The translations under genes and the position numbers were made by a program. 64,000 nucleotides of DNA, taken from the NCBI GenBank assembly GCA_026182355.1, contig JAPFBL010000377.1, positions 1 to 64,000 on the forward strand. Direction: 5' to 3'. Shown here one piece after another: positions 36,231-48,239 of this stretch. This DNA is from Hermatobates lingyangjiaoensis (Eukaryota > Arthropoda > Insecta > Hemiptera > Hermatobatidae). The notes below the pieces were generated by a model. That model ran no database searches. It saw only the letters and a list, made by a program, of their open reading frames with translations, and was not told where the DNA came from. Within the stretch, counting starts at the first letter, position 1. Each line of letters starts with the position of its first letter.

Positions 36231-37734
36231 AGTCCCTTTGAGTAGCTGAAGCTAATATATATACATATATATATAATATATGCAGAAAAATCACCACAAA
36301 TAAACACGTGATGCTATCAATGAAATTTAAACCACAATGGAAAAAATACAACAACAAAAATTAAGTTTTTAATTTTTATCTATTCAGTTTGATATATAAA
36401 TATATATATTATATATCATATTATTCCTCTGAAATATATATGTAATAATACAGAAAAAAGAGTAATGTAATAAGAACTAATAAGAAGCTAGTGCGTTGCC
36501 AGCTAACATCGACAGCAGTCATGGCACATTAGTAAGGAGTTTTCCCCCATCCTTCCTCTTTCCTGTTCTACTTCCTCTATCTTTAATCAGCCTCCCTCTA
36601 TTTCTCAATGAAATCATCCTAACCTGATGACTAATTTTCGAATATTTTCTGAGAGGTTGACTAAACACATTTAATGATGATGGTTTTCGAAATATCTTAG
36701 TCATTTTTTGCGTTTTTATCCTGTTAATTTCCTCTGTGATTTTATTATATTTAGTTTATTCTATCATTTTATATGAATAGTTAACCCCCACTTTGTTTAA
36801 TTGTCATATATATGAAACAATGAAGTCATTGACGTCTTGGAAGATGAATGTTGGTCATTCGAAATGTGTCTACCATAAAAGATATACTTAAATGTATAGA
36901 CGAAATAACAAAAATGTTATATTTATGTTTCTCATAATTATACAAGATTTCAGAATAAACACATGAAATAATCTGAACCACAGCAAGAAAATTAAAAATA
37001 TGATTATGAACTTTCTCTAAAACCAATAGTCTTCGCCAGAGTATCAATCGAACTTAAATAACTAAAATACATCATCTGGTGTAATATGAAGAAGAGATGA
37101 AGGTCATATAAATACCTTAAAGAGTGTAAAAAAAAGGAAAGGCAACGAATGGCTGGACAAGCCAGGGTAAACAAAGGAGTTGTGGAAGAAAGAAGTAAAA
37201 ATGATCTGCACTTAACCGAGTAGACAAAGCTATTGCTCTCGTGAACACTGAGTCTAACTTTAGTCAACAATCAATAACATTTATAGTATTTGTTCTATTG
37301 AATTTAATTAAAAATGATTCGATATTAACAACATTGATTTTTCATTCATGATCATTTTATCGTAGCTCCTGTCTTATTTACCTATATACAAAAATAAGGC
37401 AACTCTTCATTATCTATAATTACGGAGTAAGATGTTGTGAGACATCATTTTTACCTGTGCGTGTTATAAAAACTTACCTACGTTATTAGCATTGGAAAAA
37501 AAAACTAAATTAAAGTCCAGATTACGAGCAAGATTAGAAAATGGGGCCAATGACCAGTGGTAAAACTATGACATCTGACTTCAAACGGGTTTTTCTTACA
37601 ACATTTGAGAATTTTTTATCAGTACCCTTTAAAGATTTTTCAATATAAGAGACGCCTCTATATTTACAAACTTTTAAAGAGTGCTGAAAGAACATTCTTT
37701 AATCCAGTTGTTTTAAATATTTATATATATATAT

Positions 37735-37875
37735 AAATATTTCACATAAACACGTGAAATAACAATCTATGATCAAAGCACAATATGAAATGGGAAAACA
37801 AGACTCAGATCTTTCAACCGTAACAAGCGGTCTTCGTCAGAGTCAAAAACCCAACTGCATATATATATATATATA
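37735..37875 (-). mobile_element. PLE terminal repeat (AGATCT-ribozyme family)
   Basis: Minus copy beginning at (TA)n beside TTTCACATAAACACGTGAAA. The motif at 37802-37844 has CTGACGA, stem II and GAAA intact, but the stem I 3' arm reads GAGTC, weakening one pair. Confidence 0.72.
37802..37844 (-). ncRNA. Hammerhead ribozyme-like motif (AGATCT family)
   Basis: Minus strand: GACT, CTGACGA, A, GACCG/CGGTT, GAAA, AGATCT, then GAGTC. The predicted base before cleavage is G here instead of T, which hammerheads do not tolerate well, so this copy may be inactive. Confidence 0.55.
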
Positions 37876-37884
37876 TTTCAAGAT

Positions 37885-38115
37885 TTCATAATAAACACGA
37901 AAAACAAATACCAACTTTCAAACCACAGTACGAAAATGAAAAAAAATGCTATGATCTTTTCCCATAACAAGCGGTCTTCGTCAGAGTCAAATCTCAACTG
38001 AATTAAGTAATTAAGTTGAGAATTGACGAAGATTAATGAAAACCGCTTGTTACGGTTGAATGATCTTAGTCTGTTTTATCATATTTTTACTGTGGTTTGG
38101 ACGTTATATATATAT
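37885..38115. mobile_element. Weathered inverted pair of AGATCT-family PLE repeats
   Basis: Left arm carries CTGACGAAGACCGC (minus, about 37988-37948) with a mutated GAAA region. The right arm (about 38015-38100) has an insertion inside the core (ACGAAGATTAATGAAAACCGC). Both end at TA-rich DNA. Confidence 0.6.
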
Positions 38116-39039
38116 AAGTAATGATTCTGGTCATAATCACACAATCTCAGATGAAACCTATAGTTCGCGAAAGATCTCTATCTTATTATGGAATATGTAT
38201 TTATATATATATTAAATAAAGCATTGAAATAAAGAAAGTTAAAAATATAACCATAGAATAAACTCATTTATTATTATTTTAATTCAATTAGGAAATAGTA
38301 ATTGAAAGAGACAACGTAGTCTTAAACATATTAATAGTAATAAACTCTTAGAACGTTAATATTGTACCAAATAATATTTAAAGATAATTTTCATACCTTT
38401 TCTTCTTTCCCTTTTTCGTATTCTTTTTACCGGTTAACGTTACCTAAACAATAAAAAAATGTCAGTGATAGATTAAAATAGAACCTAATGTTAATCTGGA
38501 ATTTCAGTAATGGTGTTGTCTGATGACTATTAGTAAATGAAATTATTTTGTAGAAGGAGCATTTGCAAACTTTTCCCTTGCAATGTCATTTTTTATATCT
38601 AATTTGAATCAATTTGGTTGAAATTCTAAGTTAATAAATAATGAATATGCCTCTTAATACATATGTGGATTTATTTCGGTGTAAAAGAAGTCTTCATTAC
38701 ATATTATCTTTAGTTACTAACGTTGATCAAAGTGCTTGGGATGTATGTAGATGGTCTGAAACGTACAGTCAGTTTATTCTGAACTAAAATTACTTCCAAG
38801 GGGATTTATACCCCACTTTCATATACTTGTACACTTGATTCGTAGGGATGCCCTGTTTTTGTCTTCCTAAATCATTTTAATTACTTAAAGGTTGTTATAA
38901 GTTTTTGTTCCCTGTCACTAGGGAGGAAGGCTAAAGGCATCTTATTGTCCCTAACAGGTAAATGGAAGCGAGAGGGGGTTTTTTTTTTGTTGCCTGAATG
39001 GCGATTAACTTATTATGAATAAAATTTAGCCGCAGGCCA

Positions 39040-39365
39040 TAGTTATATAAAGTATGGTATTGGCTGGGATGGGAAATCGTTGTCAATTAAGTTTGACTGG
39101 ACTGTTGGGAGAGGGGCTAGAAGAAAGACGTGTGATTGGCTGGGGGAGAGCCAATGAAGTGTGATTATGGACGACAGGTGGTGGGATGGAAAGGTGTACA
39201 AATAGCCTGAGGAGTAAGGCGTAGCACGGAGGCGCGAGCTGAACTGGGGTGCATAATCGACTTCCTCTCAGGCTTCATCCCGCCGCAGCTTTCCTCCTCC
39301 TCGTCTTAGTTAGGAATAAATGAAAAAAACCTACAACGCTCTCCAACTCTCAGGCATCGCTTTCT
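39040..39365 (+). promoter_or_regulatory. GC-rich promoter-like or solo-LTR-like island
   Basis: Two diverged GATTGGCT/GCCAAT (CCAAT-box-like) motifs near 39130-39155, a TACAAATAGCC TATA-like stretch at about 39198, a GC-rich stretch and then AATAAA at about 39315. This promoter-to-polyA spacing resembles a solo LTR, but no terminal repeats or target duplication could be confirmed. Confidence 0.3.
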
Positions 39366-39699
39366 GCAGCCTCAAATTCATAGATTGTTAACGAAATAAC
39401 TTCATTATAAATAACTGCATTTATTTCAATCCAACATTCTTTAGATAAAACCATTCAAATTATGTTTGAGTCATAAATGAAAAATTAAAGCTTAAGACAA
39501 CCGTTTATCTTCTACCATTTACAAGCCCTATCGGTAGTACTTTTATCAAATTGACTTAGTTTTATCAGGGTGACAAAATATTTAAGTCTTTTTGAACCCA
39601 AGTAAAGGGCCTAATTTTCACTTTCTGTTATAGTATATTATTGTAGTAGTAGATCCCTGGGACAACGTCTTGGGGGATTCGGGGTAGGTGAAGAGGAAG

Positions 39700-40400
39700 C
39701 AAGGATTCGTATAAATGGGTCTGGGTGAGAGGAAAGGTTGTTCTGAAACGTCTTATACCGATCAGAGGCTAAATTTGAATGGAATTTTTAGATCTTTATG
39801 AAGGGTGTAGTTTCTGACGTAATAAGAAGCATTTGTGATAGTGTAGAGGATTCTAGATTGCAATGATTGTATTCTATGAATATTGGAAGGTTTTACACAA
39901 CCCCATAAATGAAGTCAGTAAGTCCAGGTCGGTCTCAGTAATGTTTTTTATAATAGTAATTTGTTATGTAGCGTCAATTTCGAGTGTTTCCCCAGAAGTC
40001 TGTACAGTAAGAAGAATCGTCGTTTTAAGTCAAGTCTTTTCAAGGATTCCAAGTTAGTCTTTGTCAATGAAGAGCCCTAAGTACCTGACCACATCTCTCG
40101 TTGAAAGGAGAGCGCTATTCATAGTGACATTGGGACATAGTGCTTTTCTTAAAGTTGCGTGACACTTTTATTTAGATTAATATTCAAGTGCCACTTTTGT
40201 AACCAGGCTTCAATGCTATTTAGGAGTTCCTGAAGGGTATTTGTGGAAATAATGGGGTCGGGTTTCGGGATAGGGTGACTGTATCATCAGCAAAAGTACA
40301 CAGAATTGTTTGAGAGTGCACAGGAATATCATGGGTATAAATGTTATATAAAACTGGACCTAGTAACTGCCTTGAAACACTCCAGCTAGGACAGGGAAGA
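39700..40400 (-). pseudogene. Jockey-like non-LTR RT fragment
   Basis: On the minus strand, from 40400 down: LYNIYTHDIPVHSQ, LCTFADDTVTLS (the RT catalytic FADD box), then in shifted frames IEAWLQKWHLNINLNKS, VVRYLGLFIDK, RLTW, SKLTLHNKLLLYK and, near the end, ASDRYKTFQNNLSSHPDP. This is the C-terminal half of a jockey-type ORF2 as found in insects. Frameshifts and stops kill it. Confidence 0.82.
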
Positions 40401-40449
40401 TCGGGGATAGATCACTGCCTATAGATACTTGTGAGAATCTGTTGGAAAC

Positions 40450-42520
40450 GATATAAATTTAAATACAATTTGAAAGGTTATTTTTCTTCAATATATTGAC
40501 AACAAAAATAATTTCAAATGTAAGTAACGCAAAGACGAATTTGTAAATATTTATTCAAATAAAGGAAATACGAGTATATATCGTAAGTATATTAAACTAA
40601 TATGTTTTTAACAACTAGTCTAAACTAGTATTGTGGTTTTGACTACTGTCATAGTTTCTATAGCTCTAACTTGAAGAAGAAGGTTTACAGTTTCCTTTTA
40701 CTGCCTCGTAGACACATCTGCATTACTTCAGTAAATCTTGTTCCCCTAGTACATTAGGTCCTATCTGTACCAATCCATACAGTACTCAGTGTTTTCTGTC
40801 TCACAGTCTAACTTTAAACAGTATTCATCCGCGATGGTAAGTTTTAAAACTGTTCATGCTTATTCAAATATTACTTTTAATGATTAAATTTCAGGTGGTT
40901 AAAAATTTCAAGACAAAAATCGTATCTATAACTGACAGCAGTTCGGAAATAAATTCTATTCCGTCATTTTTCTATTTGAAGTATACTCTGTGCGATCTTT
41001 CTTTCTTCTACTACAAATGTAAATTGTTTTTTTTCTTTGATCAGCAGACTGCACATATACGCCAATAGGCAAGGTATCAACTTTTTTTTTATTAAAACTC
41101 TATTCCAATCTATTCAAATAAGATAAATAATAAACTATATAAATTGATAATCAGAGTTTGAAAAAATAAATGATAGTGATTTTAATTATGAATGGTTGGA
41201 TTAAGAAAGAAGAAACACAATCTTGAATGGGATGAGATCAAAGAAGAAGATACTTGAGTGCTTCTATTTAAAACTTCTGGAATGTTTAAATCAACCACGT
41301 GTGAATGAATAACTTGAAAAGACCCTTGGTCAAGTGAGATATGTGATTAAACTTTCAAATCAGGTACAAATCAGATTCAACCATGTATTATTTGACTTAA
41401 AATAAAAATATCTGAGATATAGATTCAATCATGAGCGAAGAAACTGTTCAAAATAATTAAAGAAAAAATTTAACAGTATTAGATAGTACGACAAGAAGGC
41501 GAAAATGAATAATATCGTTTGATTTATACATCGATGATAGAATTAGAAATCTGTTTTAGGTTGTTATTTACATGTTATCTGGAAAGTTTACGGTATATTA
41601 TTCAATAAAAAGTATACTATATGGAGAACACTCACCATAATATTGTATTGTTTTTCATTTATTATTTATTCTAAAAGGGAAAAGTTTCCAAACAAAACTT
41701 TGATAAATGAAAAGACCATTACTCAAAAAATGACCTTCTTAAACCTCATAATCAAAAGAAAAAGTAAAAAAAATAAGGAACATAGAGAAAAGAAATAAAA
41801 AAAGTAACTTTAGTTTGAGATTAAAAATGTGAAAAAAAATAGAAGGAAAATAAAATAAACAGTTAAGAAGTTCTATATATATAGTAGATCACAAATGCAT
41901 TCTACAGTGGAATAGACAAGTTTCAAACCGGTCGGGGAGGAAAATATTTTAATGTGCAAGATAGTTAAAATTGTCTATACAGTTATGAAGAAACTATGGG
42001 CATAATTAAAGCTTGCCTTTTAATTAAGCCACTAATCAATTATGAATATATCAAAATTAGTTTATTGAGTTACTGGCAGTTAATTTATTGGTTACAGGGG
42101 AAAATCATCAAGGAATCAACTGTAACAGTGAGTCTGTTAGATGATTATTCATGATGAACTTTCATAAAAGATCAAACAAAACTCTAAAGAACTTCATCTG
42201 TCTAGGATCCTTAAGGATTTCCATCTGTCAATCTATTAGCATCTCGATAGATCTCCATCTTTTATCCTTTGAGATGAAAACTCTAAGGATTTCTAAACAT
42301 TTCCTCTCGTCAGACTGAGAGGACTAATTGATTTACAGGCAATTAATTCATCTCTACACGATACTATGCTGAACCTTTGCTACTGCACACTACTAACTCA
42401 TTTTCCAATGCTCTCATTCATAGACTATTGAATTCATTTCTGTTCAAAGGAGTAGAATTCTTTAGTAAAATATGAATTTAGTTCATCATGTGGTATAACC
42501 CGTAAAGTGCTTACAAACTT
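40450..42520. other. AT-rich stretch, nothing recognised
   Basis: No family recognised. A mildly GC-richer patch at 42180-42330 has repeated GGATTTC/TCCATCT words. Confidence 0.5.
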
Positions 42521-42529
42521 TTGAAAACA

Positions 42530-42640
42530 CACCCACACACAAAAGAACTTTGGGGACCTCAACACATGTAAATCCGAAAAAATTTAGACATCAATTTTTT
42601 TTTTCAAGACTACTATACTTTACTTATAACAAAGTAAAAA
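42530..42640 (-). mobile_element. Short 5' fragment of the TTTACT repeat
   Basis: Minus strand: ACTTTGTTATAAGTAAAGT, ATAGT, then a GAAAAA run and GAGGTCCCCAAAGTTC, parallel to 54316-54410. Confidence 0.55.
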
Positions 42641-43027
42641 TTAGAATTATGACATCTATCTTTAATAACAATTACGCAATAAAATAATTTATTTAACCTC
42701 ATTATTAATGATAATATTAATTTTTCATTTAACCATGAGGTATTAATTTGCAATTACAATTAGCTTTATTAATTGCACAGATTTTATATGAATATATATT
42801 TGTCTGGGAAAAAAAACTTACGGAAGAATTTTCTAACTTCGATTGTTTATACAGAATTAGTTAACTCCAAGGCTGTCAGTCTTTTTTATTACATCTGCTA
42901 AGTAGTAAACGATTTAGAACCATTATTGTTGTTGTTTTTAGGAGCAGTTAATGTCGCATAGACAGAACGAGACAGATAGAAAACTCAATGGACTTAGTCT
43001 ATAGAAAACAGAAAGGATTTTAAGCCT

Positions 43028-43170
43028 GATAACAGAAAGGACTAAGTTGGTCACATAAGGGACTAAGAATGATAACAGAAAGGACTAAGTTGGTCACATA
43101 AGGGACTAAAAATGATAACAGAAAGGACTAAGTTGGTCACATAAGGGACTAAGAATGATAACAGGAAGGC
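43028..43170. repeat. 43-bp minisatellite, about 3.3 copies
   Basis: GATAACAGAAAGGACTAAG starts at 43028, 43071 and 43114, with a partial fourth start at 43157. Units also share TTGGTCACATAAGGGACTAA. Confidence 0.9.
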
Positions 43171-44364
43171 TTAACAATAATAACAAAAAGAACTAAGACT
43201 CAAACAGAGTAGACATATTAATACAAGTAGAGTACTTAAAGTATTAAGATATAAAATGTGCATATAATCTAAAAGTGAGGACAAAGATCGTGTATTCAAA
43301 TAAGCCTATATTAGATATTAGTTTCTGGAATAAATTTTACTGATTTTAATTGATGATTAAAAGAATATTTCCTTTTAAGAAATTTAAGTAATAATTAGTT
43401 ATTTTTCCGTAAGTTTTTTAGGGGAAGTTAGAACTTTTCTGCCAAACCATTTCCTCAAATCAAAATTACTGTGTATCAATTAAACCGTAAATAATTTGGC
43501 AATCAATTAAAATTATTCTCTTTGCGTATGAAAATAATTTGATTTTTTATATATTAACAACTCTTCTAACCTGAAAAGTTAAGATTCCATACAAAATATA
43601 TTTCAACAATTTATTTTGAATTTTTTCTAGTATTTGAGTGCAAACAATTTGAGACTAAACAAGGGTACAAAATTCTAAACTGGACCATACTAAAAGATGT
43701 CATATTATCGTCAGTGTGTTAATGTTCCTGAAACCTTTGTTGTTTTCTGAGAATAAATCCTTTATTCTTGTAAATCATCCTGGAATCATTGACAATATAA
43801 GTGTCAAATTTGATCGAGAAGTTCAAAGTGACACCTACATTTCTTATTTCAAAAACCCTGGTCAAATTGCAAATATTATTATTATACGCTACTCTACTTA
43901 ATTATAGAATAAAGAGAAACTAATTAGTTTACATTTATCTATGTTCAATGCTAATGGGTTCACATTGCACCAAACGTGAAATAATTGCAGAGTATTTTAT
44001 AAGGTGAGAACATCACCATGTGAATTGATTCTAAGATATAGGTTAAGATCATCAGCAAACATTAATACATGATTAATATCAACATAAATACTAAATAATA
44101 TTGTAAACTGACAATTGGGCTGTAGTTTTTTATATTTTTTTTATCACCAATTTGCTAATCCTTCTCAGAAATTCATTTATAGATCTCAGAGAAAATAACC
44201 ATCCATAAGCGATTTATTGAAAATAATACTCAAAAGAGGGTCTAAGAATTTGCTAATTTTTTATCTTATGTAGGGAAGCAATCAGTTCCGGTTCACTTGG
44301 ACGTGTCTAGAATACTTAATGTATCGTAGATTTTGCGTTCAACAATCAATAAACTATATACCCT

Positions 44365-44650
44365 AAGGTTAGGTTGCTGTGCCAGTCCCACGAGGGAACA
44401 CACATAGGCCGAACATTGGCCCATTGTCATAACACACAATGAAGATCTTTGGGAGACCTATATTTTGCCTAACTCAAGTGTATTTAGAACAGGGATCTTT
44501 AACGACTACCTGGCATCGCACAGGCCCGGGACCGACAGCTTAACGTCCTCTCCGAGAGTCGATGACCCAAGTAAATAAATTAAGAGCCAGAGTAGATATT
44601 GAATCCCGGATCTACCAGTTCAGAGATGAGCACGTTGTCACTGGGAAACC
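44365..44650 (-). mobile_element. tRNA-derived SINE inserted in a non-LTR relic
   Basis: Shares the body (GAACATTGGCCCATTGTCAT, CACAATGAAGATC) and the tRNA-like head (CAGAGATGAGCACGTTGTCA in plus orientation) with the other two copies. Its tail is CCTAACCTTAGGG on the minus strand. It splits the minus-strand LINE at 43.56-45.6 kb, so it is the younger insertion. Confidence 0.82.
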
Positions 44651-45215
44651 TCTTAAAAATGATAAACCAAATTATCAACATAATCCACTGTTTTCGTTTT
44701 AACGATAAGCTCAACTTATCAACTAAATTTTTTTTAATTTCAGTATAATTGCATTTATTTAAATTTAACTGAATTAAACTAAAATTAGAGGCAGATACAT
44801 TAATAGAAATAAAATCATTAAATCCTAGTTGAGAATTATATGGATCAATATCGAGTAGAATATCATCACCAGAATTCCTTACAAAAGGAATATCAATGTC
44901 AGAAATACTAAGTTTGACACGTTATAAAACTGAAAATACTATTGGTCTGTTTTAAAGCCATAAGATATATGTTGTGACCTATACTAATTCAATATTTTTA
45001 TTAGAATTATTGGAATTACCCAGCTTCCAGTCAATAAGAGTCAAATGAAAGTCTGGTGTAATCAGAAATTTAGAGCTAGACAATCTGGCTAAAAAATAAG
45101 ATAATTATTGCAAAAGTCACCATACAATCTGGTAGAAATAGAGCGTGGTATGTAATCACAACCAATTATTTACTGGTATCGTGGTAATTTAATAACACAA
45201 CTGTTTAATACGAGT

Positions 45216-45596
45216 TCAATTCACTAAATTTACCTGGTAAACATTTTTTATGAATAAAACCTCCGCCACTTGATTTTCCAATATTTTCAATACTTTTGCC
45301 ACAGCAGAACCTTCCAAAATCATGAAACCTAATTTACTATTGTTTAAATTTGGATTTAACCATGTCTCTCTTGGAAGAATTATATCAGAATAACAAAGAG
45401 AAATGTCTATTTTAATTTGTTTAACTTGGTATTCAGCCTTCTCAATTTTTGGTAAAATACACTGAAAGTATTGGATAGTGGGAGTTTTTGCCACATTAGA
45501 TTCTGTTTTTACAATTTTAGGGCAACCTTTTCTGTATTCCATTTGTAAAACCTTTCCACCAGTATTTACCACAGTATTTACTCTGAAGCTCTTCAT
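45216..45596 (-). pseudogene. Open stretch of the LINE endonuclease region
   Basis: 126-codon minus-strand ORF. Its middle, DIILPRETWLNPNLNNSKLG, is the endonuclease LTETWLNP motif region. The C-terminal part after GFMILEGSAVAKV does not match the family and looks like a frameshift or another piece of DNA. Confidence 0.6.
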
Positions 45597-45912
45597 AAAC
45601 AGCTTTACTTCAGGTACTTCTGCTTTACTTCTCTCTCTTGTTGCCTTACGAAGGACAACACTAATGTTTTCGTCTAAATAAAAACGTCTAACTCAACTAA
45701 CGTCTAAATTTCGTCTAAATAAAAATTTATATTTAAAAATCATGTAAGCATCATAATCTTATGGATAACACCTCTGCCGCTTGATTTCCCGATAAATATA
45801 TTAAAAGCATCATATTATATTATAAATATTAAAAGCATCATAAGTCATTTTACGCTTTTAATATTTATATGATCTAGACCTTCAAATTTTGAGCTGATTT
45901 AGATACAAAACA

Positions 45913-45918
<6 letters not shown>

Positions 45919-45950
<32 letters not shown>
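45919..45950. repeat. (GA)n microsatellite
   Basis: Uninterrupted AG dinucleotides followed by CGCGAGAGAG. The opposite strand translates as a Ser-Leu repeat ORF that is not a gene. Confidence 0.95.
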
Positions 45951-45954
<4 letters not shown>

Positions 45955-46399
45955 AGAGAGGAAGAGAGATAGAATAAATGATACAAAAGGAAGAAAGACG
46001 AGAAAAAATGAAAAGGAGAGTGGAGGGAAAAAACAGTTTTATCCAAAACTTGTAATAAAAATTAAAACGTATTTTTTTAAAATTATTGCTCTTCTTAACT
46101 ACATTACTGTAACATACTACAGAAGTAATCAATAACAAAAGAGATTCCAACAGATATTTAACTTGACTTTCTGATATCAATTGTGTTTTTTTCTTTTTTT
46201 GTTTTTTTTTTGTACAATGAAAATGGAGTCTGTCAAGGGAAGGCAGACAGGGTGTGTATGGCTCAATAGAGACTACCTTACCCCGATCTTTAATCTTCGA
46301 CAGATACTTTTCAACCTTTCACCACCACAAAGACAGCCAATAGGCGGAATAAGCGGATCATGTCCCACTAAGACCTAATCCTAGAGAAGAAGAAAAAAA

Positions 46400-47130
46400 A
46401 AACTTTTTCTTTTTTGAGATAATTCTCTGTGAGAAGAACTCATTTGAGTTACCAAGTGAAATGTTATAAAAATCAAATTTGTAATTATAATTTAATCTCG
46501 TATAATCTTCCCAGCTTATATCAGAAAAAAAATCAGAATTCATAAATAATAAATAGCATACAATTTATTTTGAATAATTATTTGGATGTAAGCAAAAATT
46601 AATAAAAACAAATAAATTCCAACAAAAAATTTTAAAAATATCATTTTCAATAATATTTCAAAAATGGAAACTACTTTTATAAATCAAAGTTTTACTACCC
46701 AGGATTAAATACAAAATACTTGGTTAAACAATAAATTAATATTGAATTATTAAATAATAATAAATAAATATTGAATAATAAAAAAAAGAGTATTATTTCT
46801 TAGTTATTGATACATTATTCTGTGGTGGAATTACTCAAAGCTATTTAATACTTTTATCTGAAACATACTTTATACACAAACACATGAATATCAATATAAA
46901 TTTATAAATATACATAAATTTATATATATTACTTTTTTATATTTTTTATATGTTATATCTTTTTTTTAATTTACGTACTTTTTAATCATTCTCATTATTA
47001 TTTACATATTTCTTTTTTATTTCTATTTTATTTAATGTTTTTTATACTTCTTTATAATTTATTTACATATTTATTGTTATTTTATTTAAATAACAATCTT
47101 ACATTCGGTTATTTACTTCTTATTTTGGCT
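46400..47130. other. AT-rich low-complexity stretch
   Basis: Repeated AATAAATATTGAATAAT and poly-T/A runs, ending in a C-run at about 47140. Confidence 0.6.
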
Positions 47131-47159
47131 CTCATTCCCCCCCCCCCCTTCTCGTTTGG

Positions 47160-47340
47160 TGGTTGTAGCGGGGGGACTGACTAACGGTCGTGCTGTTGCT
47201 GTCGGACTTCAGTCATGTCTTCCCTCTACGACTCGTCGCTTCCTGATGATGAAGATTGTCGAAATATAGAAGTGAGTTATGTCTGTTTCTATCTCTTGTT
47301 ACCTTCGTTATAACTCTTTTTTTGTTTAAAAGTCCTTTGG
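47160..47340 (+). mobile_element. PLE terminal repeat (ATAT-ribozyme family)
   Basis: Follows a poly-C tract at about 47140. Contains the ribozyme-like motif at 47237-47274 and the shared TGAGTTATGTCTG segment. Degenerate compared with the 36.0-kb copy. Confidence 0.55.
47237..47274 (+). ncRNA. Hammerhead ribozyme-like motif, covarying stem I
   Basis: CGCTTC (47237-47242), CTGATGA (47243-47249), extra T, short stem II GA/TC, GAAA (47261-47264), TATA, then GAAGTG (47269-47274). CGCTTC pairs with GAAGTG (one G-U) although both arms differ from the 36031 copy, which is compensatory change. Stem II is weak. Confidence 0.55.
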
Positions 47341-47679
47341 ACCTTTTCATTTATTAGCTATATTTGTGTATATGTACCTATGTATGATGTATGTATATAT
47401 ATAATTATAAATAATTAAATAAAACGATTCAACGAACTAAATAAACTAAATTCACAAACAGGAATTTCAAAAACACTACTATATATTCTGACTACCTCAT
47501 TATCAGATCGATAGCGAACCATTCTTCGGATCCATTCTGAAGAAACAGTTGAAACGTACCAGTGGGTTTTGTAATCCCTTATATGTGTGTTCCATTCTGT
47601 AAATTTACTTTATTTAAACATATACTAGTATATATTCACTGTGCAATCGGAAATACGAGTACCATCCAAACTGGACATA

Positions 47680-47960
47680 TACTAGATCAAAATCGAAGAA
47701 GAGTAACATACAGAGTAAAGAAACACTCTTACTGACTCAATATTTTGGAAAATCCGTCTTCAGGAGAAAAGAGAGTGGGAGACCAAGCATGCCATAAACG
47801 CAGCAGCAGTAACTCTGTAGGTTACCTGCCGTTGCGTTTAGAGCATGGTTGACCTCCCTCTCTCTTTTTTCTCCTGAAGACGAATTTTCCAAAATTTTTG
47901 AGTTAGTGTGTTTTTTACTCTGTTTGTTACTTTTCTTCGATTTTGACCTATTACGAGTAT
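47680..47960. mobile_element. Inverted pair of CTGAAGA-type PLE repeats
   Basis: Left arm (minus) has CTGAAGA at 47763-47757 followed by GGA-loop-TCC and a TATTGAG end. Right arm (plus) has CTGAAGA at 47874-47880 with a decayed GAAA (CAAAA). Both arms include the TTTCTTCGATTTTGA tail. Confidence 0.6.
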
Positions 47961-48239
47961 ATATATAACCAAAATTCATCCAGATCTAAATCCATAATCA
48001 ATCCACATACAAATGTTAACGTCTGATATAAAGTTCGAGTTGTTTTAAAACACACTGGGTACTCTAAATAATCAAGATTATGATATGCAAGGATTGCAGA
48101 CGACTTTGTTATTATAAGAAGAGGAATGATTGATTGAACTAGCTTTGAGCTTAAATGCATACTCTGCAAATTGGTAAAAAGTGAATAAAAAAAAATATCT
48201 TGATAAACAACCTGTCAAAACGGTTCTTATACCTTTCTC

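Larger units (their letters stand above)
43560..45600 (-). pseudogene. Non-LTR retrotransposon ORF2 relic (endonuclease and RT), SINE-interrupted
   Basis: Minus strand, high to low coordinates: ETWLNPNLNNSKLGF (apurinic-type endonuclease, about 45370), DFHLTLIDWKLGNS (endonuclease, about 45035), QLNLNKCNYTEIKKNLVDKL (about 44740), the SINE at 44365-44650, KNYSPIVSL (about 44130), FADDLNLYLRINS (RT catalytic box, about 44050), WCNVNPLALNIDKCK, and TQILEKIQNKLLKYIL (about 43620). Order and motifs fit the CR1/jockey side of LINEs. RT motifs between IVSL and FADD are deleted. Confidence 0.8.

Noticed and set aside
45899..46180. 93-codon minus ORF with Ser-Leu repeats
   Set aside because: Translation of the (GA)n microsatellite and AT-rich flank.
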